Shown here: one piece after another, positions 42,652 to 55,422 of the stretch | Layout of the letters: every line of letters starts with the position of its first letter | Position numbering within the stretch: position 1 is the first letter of the stretch | From: Pyrus communis | Taxonomy: Eukaryota > Streptophyta > Magnoliopsida > Rosales > Rosaceae | DNA: 64,000 bases | Assembly (NCBI RefSeq): GCF_963583255.1 | Contig: NC_084806.1 | Location: 20,936,317-21,000,316 of the forward strand | Direction: 5' to 3' | Program-made: the position numbers and the translations under genes | Notes under the pieces: model-generated | Databases searched by the model: none | The model's input: only the letters and a program-made list of their open reading frames with translations | Told to the model about the DNA's origin: nothing

Positions 42652-45600
42652 TCACTCCAGATTGGAGCCCACGGTACCCAAGGGAAGCTCTTCCACAACA
42701 TGCTCCACAAAGTTCTCATAGTATGGCTTCAATCTATGTCCGTTCACCTTGAACTCGTGGCCACTTTTTAAGCTTTGGACTTGGACTGCACCATGAGGAA
42801 AAACATTAGTAACAACAAGAGGTCCAATCCATTTGGAACGTAACTTACCAGGGAATAACCGAAGTCTTGAATCAAAAAGCAACACTTTCTGCCCCTTGGA
42901 GAACGTTTTGGTACGAAGCATCTTATCATGATAAGCCTTCGTCTTGTCCTTGTAGATGCGAGCATTCTCGTAAGCCTCGTTCCTAATCTCCTCAAGTTCA
43001 TCTAATTGGAGCTTCCTATGAACTCCAGCAGCGTCTATGTCCAAATTGAAGGTTTTCACAGCCCAATGTGCCTTGTGCTCTAACTCAACGGGCAAATGAC
43101 ATGGCTTACCATATATAAGCCGAAAAGGTGACATGCCAATGGGAGTTTTGTAAGCCGTACGATAGGCCCACAATGCATCGTCCAAGCGCAAACTCCAATC
43201 TCTTCTTGAGGGTCCCACGGTTTTCTCTAGGACTTGTTTGATCTCCCTATTTGAAACCTCCGCTTGCCCATTAGTTTGAGGGTGATAAGGTGTGGAAACC
43301 TTATGAGTAATGTTGTACTTCTTGAGCAAAGCTTCAATGGTGCGGTTACGAAAGTGAGAACCCCCATCACTAATTAAAACTCGTGGCATCCCAAACCTAG
43401 CAAAAATATTAAATTTCACAAAATCTGCAACAACCTTAGAATCGTTAGTACGGGTGGCTTTGGCTTCCACCCATTTGGAAACATAATCGACAGCTAGCAA
43501 GATATAAGTGAACCCAAAAGATGGAGGGAAGGGGCCCATGAAATCAATACCCCAAACATCAAAAATTTCCACAAAGGAGAGAGATTGTTGTGGCATTTGG
43601 TCCTTAGGCCCTATGTTACCTGTTCTTTGACACATTTTAGCATCTTTAAAGAGAGTAGGCCAATAAAATCCAGATTGTAACACCTTTAGGGCTGTCCTTT
43701 GGGTGCCAAAATGTCCCCCACATGCATAAGTATGGCAGAATGTAAGAATGGAATTAAATTCAGATTTGGGCACACATCTACGCACAATCTGATCTGGGCA
43801 GAATTTCCATAAATATGGATCATCCCAAACATAAAAACGTGCATCATGAACAAGTTTATCACGTTGGAACTTGTTTAGGGTACTAGGAACTTGCTTAGAC
43901 ACCAAGAAATTGACCAAATCGGCATACCAAGGGGTTCTTACCTCAATAGACAGAAGTTGCTCATCCGGAAACGTTTCTAAAATGGGGGTGGACTCTTCCT
44001 CACGCACCATTCTACTTAGGTGGTCAGCCACCACGTTTTCACACCCTTTCTTGTCTCGGATTTCAAGATCAAACTCTTGAAGTAGGAGCATCCAACGAAT
44101 GAGTCTTGGCATAGCCTCCTTTTTGGTGAGAAGATACTTCAAGGCTGTATAGTCAGTGAAAACAATTACTTTAGTACCAAGAAGATATGATCTAAACTTA
44201 TCTAATGCGAATACAATAGCCAAGAGTTCTTTTTCGGTTGTGGAATAATTAAGTTGAGCATCATTCAACGTCTGTGAGGCGTAGTAGATGACATGCGGCC
44301 TCTTGTCCTTTCTTTGTCCTACAACTGCTCCTAAAGCATAGTCGGACGCATCACACATAAGCTCGAATGGGAGGCTCCAATCCGGGGGAACAATAATGGG
44401 TGCCGTGGTCAACAACTCCTTGAGTTGGTTGAATGATGCCGTGCACTCCTTAGTAAATTCAAACGCCACTTCTTTTTGTAGGAGACGGCATAGTGGTTGT
44501 GCAATCTTAGAAAAATCCTTGATAAATCGTCTATAGAATCCTGCATGGCCAAGAAAAGAACGGACCTCTCTAACCGAAGTAGGAGAGGGTAAGTGACGTA
44601 TAAGATCTATTTTAGACTTATCAACTTCAATTCCTTTTTCAGAGATGATATGACCCAAAACTATACCTTGTTTAACCATAAAATGACATTTTTCCCAATT
44701 CAAAACAAGGTTAGTTTCCATGCATCTTTTCAAGATTAAAGTGAGATTATGCAAACAAGCATCAAATGAGTCTCCAAAAACACTAAAATCGTCCATAAAT
44801 ACTTCAATTATCTTTTCAACATAATCGGAGAATATACTTACCATGCATCGTTGGAAAGTGGCCGGTGCATTGCATAAACCAAATGGCATACGACGATATG
44901 CAAAAGTACCAAATGGACAAGTAAAGGTGGTATTTTCTTGATCATTCGGCGCTATGACAATTTGATTATATCCCGAATAACCATCAAGAAAGCAATAAAA
45001 AGAATGACCAGCTAACCTTTCAAGCATTTGATCGATGAATGGCAAAGGGAAGTGATCTTTCCTTGTTGCGGCATTTAGCTTCCTATAGTCAATGCACACC
45101 CTCCAACCGGTTTGAATGCGTGTAGGCACAAGTTCATCTTCTTCATTTTTCACCACCGTGACTCCGGACTTCTTGGGAACCACTTGGACCGGTGAAACCC
45201 AACAACTATCCGAGATGGGATAGATGACGCCACAATCAAGCAATTTGATGATTTCCTTCTTCACTACTTCCATCATTGGTGGGTTGAGTCGACGTTGGGC
45301 TTCCCTTGATGGTTTGGCGCCTTCTTCCATGAGAATTCGATGCATGCACGTGGTAGGACTTATACCCTTGATGTCGGCCAAAGTCCACCCTATGGCCGTC
45401 TTGTGCTCTTTGAGAATCCTCACCAACTTCTCCTCCTCTTGTGCCGTGAGTGATGAAGCTATAACGACGGGCAATGTGTCTTGCTCGCCCAAAAACACAT
45501 ACTTCAAGTGATTTGGCAATGGTTTGAGCTCAAGTGTAGGTGGTTGTTCTATAGAAGGAAGCAACTTATTAGTCGAAATTGGAATTGAAATTGGACTAGG

Positions 45601-46710
45601 GGACTTACCTTGGAGCCGTGGCAATGACTCTAGGGTTGCCACGGTCTCAATTACATCTTCATCAAGGGCCACGGCATGGGTGTTCAATTGTGTGCCGTGG
45701 TTTGTTATGGTGACATCCATGTGATCCTTAATTTCTATTCCATTTGTAATGACCGTTTCAAGTGCATCGCCATGTAATTGATCAAGGTGTGCCTGCGCCA
45801 AAGAATCAAGAATATCAATAGAGAAACATGAGTGATCATCATTAGGAAATCTCATAGTTTCAGAAATATTAAAATCAATCACTTCCCCATCGAATTTCAT
45901 TGTTAAAGTGCCTTTAAACACGTCTATCTTAGTTCGGGCCGTCTTCATGAATGGCCTCCCAAGAAGAATCGGCAAGGATGGAGCATGGGTGGTTTCCTCC
46001 ATTTCAAGGACATAGAAATCCGCCGGGAAGATCAAATTATTCACCTGCACTAAGACATCTTCCAATACGCCCTTTGGATAGTCATTAGATCTATCGGCCA
46101 ACTGAATAATCACACCATCATTTTTCAATTCACCAAGGTTCATTGAAGCATAAATAGAGTATGGCATGACGTTAATTGAAGCTCCTAAGTCTAACATAGC
46201 ATGTTCGAACTTAGTTTGACCAATAATACAAGGGATTGTAAAGCTACCTGGATCTTTGCACTTTGGTGGTAACTTTCTTTGTAAAACAGCGGAAACGTTC
46301 TCACTTACCCTTACTACCTTTTTATGTAACGCCCTCTTCCTTGTAGTGCACAATTCCTTCAAGAACTTAGCGTATTTGGGCACTTGCTTTATGGCATCTA
46401 GGAGCGGGATATTGACTTGAACTTTCCTAAACGTCTCAAGAATGTCCTTCTCATGCTCCTCCTTCTTTGTTTGCCTAAACCTGCCAGGAAAGGGCACGTT
46501 TAGTGGAATAGAACTTGACAAAGTCGAATTTGGACTTACCTTAGGCGTGTTGGACGGTTTTGGCACAATAGGGGGTTGCGGCAAAGTTTCTTTCACCCTT
46601 GCCGTGGCCTTCTTTGCTTGTTCCTCCTCTTCTTGCAGCAACATGTTCTCTTCTTGACTTGTTTTGGACGGCCTTGGGGTGGTTCCGACCTCCTTACCAC
46701 TTCTCAACAT
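42652..46710 (-). CDS. pol: Pol polyprotein with damaged integrase zinc finger, element H
   Basis: A 1352-aa frame collinear with the 1359-aa pol of A. DLGAS protease motif, FMDD reverse transcriptase, RNase H and integrase DD35E residues are all present. The seven-residue difference is one deletion near 43632: after LFKDAKM the residues FCLTCDK are missing, removing both cysteines of the HHCC zinc finger, so the integrase should be defective. Other likely damaging changes include FTDY for FTDH in RNase H and ASQTL for ASRTL. As in A, an in-frame TGA (46780-46782) separates it from gag, 23 codons upstream of the first ATG. Sequence identity to A varies sharply along the gene, suggesting recombination. 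Confidence 0.92.
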   Translation of the reverse strand: MLRSGKEVGTTPRPSKTSQEENMLLQEEEEQAKKATARVKETLPQPPIVPKPSNTPKVSPNSTLSSSIPLNVPFPGRFRQTKKEEHEKDILETFRKVQVNIPLLDAIKQVPKYAKFLKELCTTRKRALHKKVVRVSENVSAVLQRKLPPKCKDPGSFTIPCIIGQTKFEHAMLDLGASINVMPYSIYASMNLGELKNDGVIIQLADRSNDYPKGVLEDVLVQVNNLIFPADFYVLEMEETTHAPSLPILLGRPFMKTARTKIDVFKGTLTMKFDGEVIDFNISETMRFPNDDHSCFSIDILDSLAQAHLDQLHGDALETVITNGIEIKDHMDVTITNHGTQLNTHAVALDEDVIETVATLESLPRLQGKSPSPISIPISTNKLLPSIEQPPTLELKPLPNHLKYVFLGEQDTLPVVIASSLTAQEEEKLVRILKEHKTAIGWTLADIKGISPTTCMHRILMEEGAKPSREAQRRLNPPMMEVVKKEIIKLLDCGVIYPISDSCWVSPVQVVPKKSGVTVVKNEEDELVPTRIQTGWRVCIDYRKLNAATRKDHFPLPFIDQMLERLAGHSFYCFLDGYSGYNQIVIAPNDQENTTFTCPFGTFAYRRMPFGLCNAPATFQRCMVSIFSDYVEKIIEVFMDDFSVFGDSFDACLHNLTLILKRCMETNLVLNWEKCHFMVKQGIVLGHIISEKGIEVDKSKIDLIRHLPSPTSVREVRSFLGHAGFYRRFIKDFSKIAQPLCRLLQKEVAFEFTKECTASFNQLKELLTTAPIIVPPDWSLPFELMCDASDYALGAVVGQRKDKRPHVIYYASQTLNDAQLNYSTTEKELLAIVFALDKFRSYLLGTKVIVFTDYTALKYLLTKKEAMPRLIRWMLLLQEFDLEIRDKKGCENVVADHLSRMVREEESTPILETFPDEQLLSIEVRTPWYADLVNFLVSKQVPSTLNKFQRDKLVHDARFYVWDDPYLWKFCPDQIVRRCVPKSEFNSILTFCHTYACGGHFGTQRTALKVLQSGFYWPTLFKDAKMCQRTGNIGPKDQMPQQSLSFVEIFDVWGIDFMGPFPPSFGFTYILLAVDYVSKWVEAKATRTNDSKVVADFVKFNIFARFGMPRVLISDGGSHFRNRTIEALLKKYNITHKVSTPYHPQTNGQAEVSNREIKQVLEKTVGPSRRDWSLRLDDALWAYRTAYKTPIGMSPFRLIYGKPCHLPVELEHKAHWAVKTFNLDIDAAGVHRKLQLDELEEIRNEAYENARIYKDKTKAYHDKMLRTKTFSKGQKVLLFDSRLRLFPGKLRSKWIGPLVVTNVFPHGAVQVQSLKSGHEFKVNGHRLKPYYENFVEHVVEELPLGTVGSNLE

Positions 46711-46779
46711 GATTGCCTTGGCAGATTCGAACCCTCCCTTTGGATTGACAATGGTTGAGCTAGGGAGCTTGCCTTTGTC

Positions 46780-48192
46780 TCAGAATTGTCCTACAAACTC
46801 CGCAATCTGCCCAATTTGTTTCTCCAAGTGATCCACCCTTTTTTCTTGGTTTTGCATGGCTTTGGTTTGATTCTCTTGCCCCTGAGACAAATTGGTAAGT
46901 AACTTAAGAAATGTTTCATTGTCCAACGACGTACCTTTATTGTTTTGGGCAGGTTGTGCTTGGTTTGAATTGGGGCCGAATGGCTTGGTGTAGAACCCCG
47001 GGGGTTGTTGTCTAAAGCCTCCTTGTTGTTGAGGTTGTTGAGGTTGTTGAGGCTCCCTCCACTTGAAGTTTGGATGGTCTTTCCAACCTGGATTGTTTGT
47101 GTTGGACTATGGATCATTCCTTGGTTGATTGTGGCTCGGAAATCCAATGGCATTTGCACTCTCCCATCCCCCATTCTCAATCAATTGAGGGCATCTTTCC
47201 GAAGGGTGTCATTGGATAGAACATATACCACATACAATCGGTCCTTGTATCTTCATTCCTTCGGCCATCTGAGACATAATAGAAGTAAGATTAGCTAACT
47301 GAGATTGAATATCGGATTGAGAACTTACCTCATTCAAGTGTTGCCGTGGGGGGTCCCTTTGCCCAAGTCCTTCATATTGTTGTGCATTTAGAGCACGGTT
47401 TGCAATTAAGGTCTTGGCTGCCATAGGAGTTTTGTCCACCAATGCACCTCCCGCCGAAGCATCGAGCATTTGCCTTTCAATGGGAAGAAGGCCCTCATAG
47501 AAATATTGAAGGAGAAGCTCCTCCTTCATTTGATGTTGAGGACATGATGCAACAAGGGCTTTAAAACGCTCGTAGTATGCCGGAAAAGATTCTCCTTGAC
47601 TTTGTTGGATTCCGCTAATTTTCTTCCTCAAGAGAATGACTCTTGAAGTAGGGAAGAACTTCTCCAAGAATGCTCCATTCATGCTCTCCCAAGAAGTAAC
47701 GGTCCCGGGTGCCAATTCATAAAGCCAATCCTTAGCCTTTTCCACAAGAGAGAATGGAAAAGCTTTCATCTTCATAATATTCCCATCAACGTTAATGGGT
47801 GTCATGCTTGAGCATACAACTTCAAACTCCTTCAAATGCTTGTTTGGATCTTCCATGGACAGCCCATGGTACTTGGGAATATGATGCAGCAAGCTTGACT
47901 TTAATTCGAACTCATCGGTCTTGCCAAGGGCCGCCCTTGGGTATTGGATGCACAAAGGTGCGGCATTGGCCAATCCCTAAGAGGAAAGCTCCTTGATTGT
48001 TCGGTTGTCCGCTGCCATGTCTTCTTCACCCACTCTTGCCGTGGGTTTCTCTTCTTCAGATTCAGAAACGGACTCGAAGCTTTCACTTGATTCGCTAGGT
48101 TCTGGGTTCTTTCTTTTCAGTCTCAATTCTCGCTCGAAATCGGCGTCAAAGTCCGAGATATGTTCACGAATCGGATGAGAACTCCGAGTCAT
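46780..48192 (-). pseudogene. gag: Gag with premature stops, element H
   Basis: Starts at MTRSSHPIREHI and is collinear with gag of A. A TAG at 47977-47979 (TCG in M) ends the first part after 71 codons. A TGA at 47209-47211 replaces the glycine inside the zinc knuckle (CGICSIQ-stop-HPSERC). A further TAG replaces a tyrosine codon near 47107. It ends in the same TGA as gag of A. Not functional as it stands. Confidence 0.9.
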
Positions 48193-48293
48193 AAACTAGT
48201 ACCTAAAACAAGAAACAAAACAAGATTAAGAATCTGGAATAAAATAAAAACAAGCGAAAATAAAACAATCCAAGAGATTAGCAAAGTTGCTAA

Positions 48294-48311
48294 TCCCCGG
48301 CAACGGCGCCA
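48294..48311 (-). other. Primer-binding site, element H
   Basis: TGGCGCCGTTGCCGGGGA on the minus strand. The leader hairpin beside it has an 8-bp stem (GATTAGCA/TGCTAATC). Confidence 0.95.
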
Positions 48312-48316
48312 AAATT

Positions 48317-50311
48317 TGATGCGTGAATTATACGCACACAAATTAAACCCTCTTTTTTGTCAATTGTAGTATAAGTATAAGTAGGGATCGTTCTGGACCG
48401 GGGATTAGGAGGGATTGTTAATCTCTTGGAAACTGACTTAAAAACGTAAAAACAATATAAAACACTAAACTAGACTCAAAGAATGCAAAACTAAACTTTA
48501 AAACATTAAGACAAACCAAAAGACTCAAAACAAGTTCAAAAGACTCAAAACTAATTTTGGACGAATTTAAGATTATGGCTTGATTCAAAATACTTTAAAA
48601 CATAAACTAAACAGATTCTAAGCACTAAAGAACAAGAAAGTAAAGGGGGGGAGAGTTTTGATTTGACGAAAATTGAAATAACAAAACAAGTTAATAAACT
48701 AAGCAGAATGTAAATACGAATTTCTTAAAAACAAGATAATGGATGGATTAGTTAGAGGTCCATTCTCCACACATGACACATTTGTATATGAATCGATTCT
48801 CCAATTGCTTTTCATTAACTATGATGCTCAACACCCCAAGTTAACCGTGATGCACTAATTAACTCTCAAATTTTCCTTATGTTATTGAATTGGATGATGC
48901 ATGCGACAATTCAAATCATTCTCCAATGGTTCTCAACATGAATGCATAGAAGAGATACAATGAGAGATCATTATGCTCTATGAAAATTATAAGTGTTGAC
49001 GAGGCAATTGTAACTATGAATGCATGATACTCTTGCCAAGAATTCAATTAACGCGGTTGTGACTAGCAACCTTCACTACTCATGTTTATAAACTTGTGAC
49101 GATTAGGTGAAACTCGTTTATAAACTAGCATCGAGTTTATGCATGAAGACTAAGTATGCATCCCTAATCAACATACAAAAACAAGTTTTTAATAAACATG
49201 ATAATTGAATTGCAATCACAACTTAACAAATCACAATTGGAAGAAATCAATTCATATTTCAAACATGTTCATGGCTTCAAACTTTCCCCTAACTAATTAG
49301 GGGTTTAGCCACTCATGATTACAACAAACTTAGAGAGTAATAACAAAGTAAACATTGAAATCAAGGAAAGGAAGTACACCTAAAAATTCCAACAACTCAA
49401 ACTTGAATTGTATGAACGTTTAGGCCTCTTCTCCTCCTCTTTGTTGTTGCGGCACAAGGGGTTTTGGTGAGTTTTGGGGGTTATGGATGATGTAGAATGA
49501 TGTGTTTAGGGTAGGGATGGATGTAGGGGAAGGCAAGGAGTGTTTTTGGGCAGAAAATATGAAGAATGGTGGAGTATGGCTGTGTTAGAGAGAGGGAATG
49601 AATTTCTGGCGTGAATGAATGTGTTTTGTGGCTGCAATGGATGCTTATTTATAGGTGGATGAATGATTAAAAGAGGGAATATGGATGTGGAAGTGTGGCT
49701 GGCTGCAATGATGAAGGATGGGAGTGCATGTGGCTGCAATGGTAAAGAATGGGAGTGCAATGATGAAGTATGGGAGTGCATGTGGCTGCAATATAGAATG
49801 GGAAAGCTGAAATTGCAAGGGGAGTGTGCACGGCAAGGGTTTGTGTTTGATTGAATGTGCATGTGGCTGCAATGATGAATGATTTAAAGGGTGCATGTGG
49901 GTTGGAAATGTGGCTGCAAAGAAGGAGAAAAGCTGGAAAGGTTTGAATGGAAGTGCACGGCAAGGATTTGTGTTAGGTGTTGGGTGCATAGAATGGGCCT
50001 AAAATAGGGTGGTTTGCATGGCAAGGGAAGGGGAGAAGGGATAAGCCATGGCAAGGTTATGTAATTGGGCTAGGGCCATTGTTTTGTGTCCTAAAGTGCC
50101 TCAATTTCGTCCAACACCTTGGCTCCAAACATAAGCTATCCATTCCAAGCCCAATTTTGCTCCAAAATGCTCCAAAATGCACCTTTTTGCTTCCTTAGCC
50201 ATATGAACCTAGAAACACACGAAAATGGCATAAAGGACTAAAATAACTAAAGAAACACAACGTAAATGCATGAGAACAAGCCAATTAAGTCGCATAAATA
50301 TGCTCCTATCA
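48317..50311 (-). repeat. 5' LTR of element H
   Basis: 1995 bp, complete. A probable TATA box CTATAAATA lies on the minus strand at 49646-49654, beside a TGCATGTGGCTGCAATG-rich region. Confidence 0.94.
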
Positions 50312-50316
50312 GCAGT

Positions 50317-50443
50317 TCAAATCCAAAGCTTGAGGAATGGCCAAGAATTCAAGGTGAATGGGCATTGTTTGAAGCCCTATTATGCAAATGTTGAAGGGCA
50401 GGTTGTGGAGGACATCAACCTCCATGCTGTGGGCTCCCATTGA
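50317..50443 (+). pseudogene. pol: Pol C-terminus remnant of I, part 2
   Basis: Continues the integrase C-terminus after H ([20 protein letters not shown]) to the stop TGA at 50441-50443. The frame is intact across the H insertion once the target duplication is discounted. Confidence 0.9.
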
Positions 50444-52397
50444 GGAAAAGAAGAATGTTCGTCTGCCTGCACGACGTTAAAGCAAGCGCTTCTTGGGAGG
50501 CAACCCATGCATGCAACTAGAGAGGATTTGGGCAATTCACCAATTCATGCCACAAAATCAGATTTGCGTTCCTCAATCTCTATCTCAATATTATTTTTAT
50601 TTTGTCATGTTAGTTAGCTTATAATGTTTGTTTGAATGTGAGTCTTTGTTTGAAACATTGAGGACAATGTTTGATTTAAGTGTGGGGGGGTAAACAAGTT
50701 GTTTTTGCATGTTTTACATGAATTTCGTGGGATTTTATCACCTATCACTTATAATGTTGTTTCTCACTGTTTTTAAGTGTTTTTAGAGTGTTTTGAAGTG
50801 TTTTCATGTCTTTTGGTCAGAAAATCCGAAAATTTACACAAAAATTACAAAACAGTTTTGAAAACCCCAAAAAGAGTTGTTTTAAAGTTGTTTTTGTGTG
50901 TTTGTTTGTGTCTTAGGTCACCTTGCAACACAATGATGAGGATTTGGTTTTTAATGTCATGACTATTAAAGAATGTTGTAAACATGGCTGGAAGTTGATT
51001 TATGCTTTGGTTTGTGCTTGGTTATGGTTATAACTTATGAATTCACATGTAATTACAAAGAGAAAATCAGTTTTTGTAACGTGCTTGAAGGAAGAAACTC
51101 AAACTAAAGCTACATCCTTGAGAGACTTGAGCCTATAACGTTTTTTGGAGAGTATAATCTGTGATTTCTTGTTTTCTAAAGTCGTTGCATGATCTCATTA
51201 TTCTTTGCTTGGTTGCTACTTGGAATGCATTTCATTATAGTTCCAAATACTAGAACTCATGTCCATTTCATTCAAAGCATGATATTGATTGCATAACATA
51301 CAATAAGATGAAGTTGTTAGTCAAGCTAAAGCCAAAAAGCCTATCCCTTTTCACATGTATTGTAGGATTACCCCTTTTGAGCCTTTTCAAGCTTATTTCC
51401 TTTCTTAGCCACATTATCCTTACCTAGCCTAGATTAGGACTTCCCATACCCTTGTTCTTAAAGGATAGTGAAGCATGACTTAGAATGAACTCCTTTTGAT
51501 CAATATATTGCAGAAAACGAGTGTGGGGGAAGATGATAGGGCACGGCAAAAGAATGAAAAAAAGAAAAAAAAAAAAAATTTCGTGGAAAAATAAAAAGAA
51601 AATAGAAAAGTGTTGAAAAGGAAGGAAAATAGTTGAAAAATAAGTGAGAATGCTCTCACAAGTGTTGGTTATTGAAGGAAGGGTCTAAAAGAGTGAATTT
51701 GACCCTAAATGTTGCATGAATCTTCCCTTGTGTTTAAAAGTTGATTTATGCCATTAAAAGTGAGTTTAAGTGTCAATTTCATTACTTTGCTTCCTATTGC
51801 TTTAAGAACCTTTGTTATCCTTTACCTTTCTTTGTTAGCCAATACCCTTAGCCCTGTTACAACCCTCAACTTCTATCTTGATGTTATGTGTTCAATATGT
51901 GGAGTTTGAATTTGGTATGAGCATATGGAATCACTGGTTCTCGTTCTAAGTAGTAGCATTCCATTCATGAGATCATATTTAAGTCATTGTTGTAAATCCA
52001 GAAAATGCTTTCTTTGATATAACATATGTGAACACGTCTTCATATTTACATCAATCTTCTCACATATACCTAGTGTAGGGTGTGAAGTTAGAAAATCTGT
52101 GTGAAAATAGAGTGCATTCTAGTAAGGAATTGAGGGAATTCTCTAAGGCATGTAACTACATTCAAAACATTGTTTTAATTCATTAATTGTGAATTAATAA
52201 GTGGTAACTATGATTAAGTGTTTGTTGAAGTGTAAAGAAAGCTAAAAAAACCGTGGGAATGATGTTCTATATTGTGTCATGTTCGTTTGAAATCCCTGAG
52301 GTACATGTTGGAAGGTTTAGAATGTGTTTTGGCTTGTTTTTGGTTTCTTTTGTTTTGTTTGGCTCGAGGACTAGCAAAAGCTAAGTGTGGGGGAATT
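50444..52397 (+). other. 3' non-coding region of I with terminal PPT
   Basis: Post-pol block at 50459-50510, hairpin plus G-tract at 50653-50690, A-rich run at 51555-51600, terminal polypurine tract GTGTGGGGGAATT at 52385-52397. No coding signal. Confidence 0.88.
50653..50690 (+). promoter_or_regulatory. Central polypurine tract with hairpin (I)
   Basis: AAACATTG-AGGA-CAATGTTT (50653-50672), GATTTAAGTGT, seven G (50684-50690). Confidence 0.7.
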
Positions 52398-54536
52398 TGA
52401 TAGGAGCATGTTTAGGCGACTTACTTAGCTTGTTTTCGTGCATTTATGTTGTTAATTCATAGTTGTTTTAGTAGTTTAAGCCATTTTCGTGTGTTTTTAG
52501 GTTCCCATGGCTAAGGAAGCAAAAAGATGCATTTTGGAGCATTTTGGAGCAAAATTGGACTTGGAATGGATAGCTTATGATTGGAGCAAAAGGAATGGAA
52601 GAAATTGAAGACCTACAAGAGTTAGGATTCCTAATCACAAGAGGATTCCTAATCACAAGAGGATTCCTAATCAAATGAGGAATCCTAGTCAAAGAAGGTT
52701 TCCTACTTGAAGTAGGAAAGTTAAGCCAAGATTTCCTATTTTGGTTTAATCTTTCCTAATCCTCAAAGACTTCATATTTCAGCAATATTAAGAGGCTCCT
52801 ACCTATTCTAGGTCACAAAATAATGTCCCTTGCAACCTAAAGTCATTGTCGTGTGTCCTCTTTGTGTTTCCCTTCCTTGCCGTGCAAGGAAGGGCCTTGT
52901 TTCCTGTTTTAAACCACTTAAACACATTCTTTTTTCATACCAAACTCAGCCATAAATCACATACCCTTTTCTATTCCAAAATCCTTGCCTAAATTTAGAA
53001 ATAAAGAGCATTCCCTTTCTTGCACTCCTTTGCCGCAAGTTACTTCCTTTTCCCTTTAATTTCTGACTTTGTGTTTCCTATTCTTGAAGGATTTGGAGTT
53101 AATTCCTTTCCTAAACTAAGTAATAAAGCCTTAGGATTCCTTCTTCCTTATAAAAACCCCTATGCCGCACCCTTATTGACCCTAATCACCCTTCCACACA
53201 ACCTGCCTTTATTCATTCAGAAAACAAATCCTTGCCGCAACCTTCCATTCAACTTCCCACCATTCCCCTACTTCTAAACCTCCATCCAATCCTTCATACG
53301 TCACCCACAACTCTTGCCACACCACCATACCTTCCTAAATCCATTCAAAATCCAGAAAATCATCCATAAAACCACCCTAGCAGTTTGTGCCGTGACTTAG
53401 CAAGGAGAAGGAGAAGGAAGACGAAGCCTTGGACGTTTATGCATTCAAGTTGGAGTGTTGGAACGTTTTTAGGTGTAATCTATCTTTTATTTTCAATGTT
53501 TAATTCTCTTTTCCTTTGTTTTGTTATGAACATGAGAGGCTAAACTCGTTTTAGCCTAGGGATGCTTTGAGACCATGATTACGTTTATAATATGAGTTGA
53601 TAAATTCCAGTTGGGATTTCATAAATTGTGAATGCAATTTACTTAACCGTTTGATGGATAACTTATTCTTGTATGTTGATTAGGGAGGCCTACTTAATTT
53701 GCATGCTTGAATTTGGTGCTAGAATATAAGGGTGTTTCACATAATCGTTACAAACTTATATTCACAAGTAGTTACGGTTTTTTTTCACAATCATGTTAAG
53801 TAAATTCCTAGCATGAGTATCATGATGTCATAGTTACAAGTGGTTTGTCAATACTTATGATTTCCATTGAACGTAATGATCTTTGATTGTATCTCTATTA
53901 TGATGTCATGTAGGGGACTTTTGAAGAATGCTTTGGGCTGTCGTATGATGTCATCCAATCCAATAACTTAAGGGAAATCTGAGAGTTAATTAGTGATGTC
54001 ACGGTTAATCTGGGGTATGAGGTTCATGGTTTATCGGAAAAGCAACTGGAAATCAACTTATGTTTGAATGTATCATGTGTGGAGAAGTATCCCTTGGCTA
54101 GTCCATCATCCATTGGTTTTACTTAAATTCGTCCAAAAATCTGTTTTAAGTTTTAAGTACTTGTTTTCTTTTAAATTCGTCCAAAATCAAATCCCCTTTT
54201 CTTACTTGTTCCAAATCTGTCCAAAAGTGTGTTTTAGAGTCTTTTGAGTTAAAACTAATTGTATTTTCGTCAAAATTGAGTCCTAGAGTCTGAATTGAGT
54301 CTTTTTGGTTGTTTTGAGTTGTTTTGAGTCTTTAAAGTTTGTTTTGAGTCATACAAGTTAGTTAAGAGTCTTTTGAGTTTATTTAAGTATTTTAAAGCAT
54401 ATTTTCACATCTTTGAGTCAATTTTCATTAGATTAGCAATCCCTCCTAATCCCCGGCCTAGAACGATCCCTACTTATATCTATACTACAATTGTCAAAAA
54501 GAGGGTTTAATTTGAGTGCTATCTTTTATCACATCA
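52398..54536 (+). repeat. 3' LTR of element I
   Basis: 2139 bp ending TTTATCACATCA, followed by target duplication GTTGG. Three copies of the 18-bp repeat start at 52624. Confidence 0.94.
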
Positions 54537-54541
54537 GTTGG

Positions 54542-54613
54542 TCACAATTACGTTAAGTAAATTCTTGGCATAAGTATCATGCGCTTTCATAGTTACGAAT
54601 GCCTCGTCAACAC
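54542..54613 (+). repeat. Element E LTR, segment 3
   Basis: Short continuation of the E LTR after I, up to GTCAACAC. It is cut by the minus-strand LTR of J; candidate target duplication AACAC (54609-54613). Confidence 0.82.
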
Positions 54614-55422
54614 TGATGCGTTACGAATGTGACACACAAATTAAACCCTATTTGTGACAATTATAGTAATGATGTAAGTAGGGATCGTTCTAACCGGGGA
54701 TTAACTAGGGGTGCTAATCTAATATAGATTGACTTAAAAACATAAAAACTAAACTTGAAGACTCTAACAAGACTACTATGACTCAAAACAGATTTGAAAG
54801 ACTCAAAACTGCCTAAAACAATCAAATTGACTCAAACAGAAACTAAAACTTGAATTGGACGAATTTGGAAGTGCTTGTGACTCCAAATACTTAAAAACAC
54901 AAAATAAGACAGATTTGAATGACTAAGACTCAACAAAATATGGGGGGATTGTGTTTGGACGAAATTAAACTTAATGGGCAGATTGTAAAGAAAACAGATT
55001 GTAAGATAAATTCGTGATGAATCAATGGATGAGGGGATAGCTAAGGGGTTCTTCTCCACACATGAAATATATGCAACGTAAATCAATTTCCAGTTATCAA
55101 TTCAATAAGTTATGAACCTCGACACTCCAAGTTAATTAGGTCCGCTTAAATTAACCTTCAGATTTCCCTAGAATCATTGAATTGGATGAATATGCATCGG
55201 AACCAAATTATTCCTAACAAGTTCTCTATATGAACAGCATGATAAAGACACAAGTTAGAATCATTACGTTCTTCGGAAATCATAAGCATCGACAAAGCAT
55301 TTGTAACTATGAAAAGCATGATACTCCTGCCAGGAATCTACTTAACACGATTGTGACTAGCGACCTTCACTACTTGCGAATATAAACTCATAACGATTAG
55401 GTCAAACAAACTTATACCCTAG
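54614..55422 (-). repeat. LTR fragment of element J
   Basis: 3' end of a minus-strand LTR (TGATGCGTTACGAATGTG on the plus strand), 809 bp, cut by F. The rest of J should lie beyond F, outside the window. Confidence 0.82.

Larger units (their letters stand above)
29053..50311 (-). mobile_element. Athila-like element H (contains C)
   Basis: Minus-strand element inserted in the pol remnant of I, with perfect target duplication GCAGT at 29048-29052 and 50312-50316. 5' LTR 48317-50311, PBS, gag (several stops), pol (long ORF), 3' region with both polypurine tracts, and a 3' LTR split by element C (29053-30768 and 40484-40715). Confidence 0.95.
27856..54536 (+). mobile_element. Deleted Athila-like element I (contains H)
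   Basis: Plus-strand element with perfect target duplication GTTGG at 27851-27855 and 54537-54541. It keeps the first ~890 bp of its 5' LTR, then jumps into the last part of pol; the rest of the LTR, PBS, gag and most of pol are missing. The 3' region and 3' LTR (52398-54536) are intact. Element H is inserted in the pol remnant. Confidence 0.93.
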
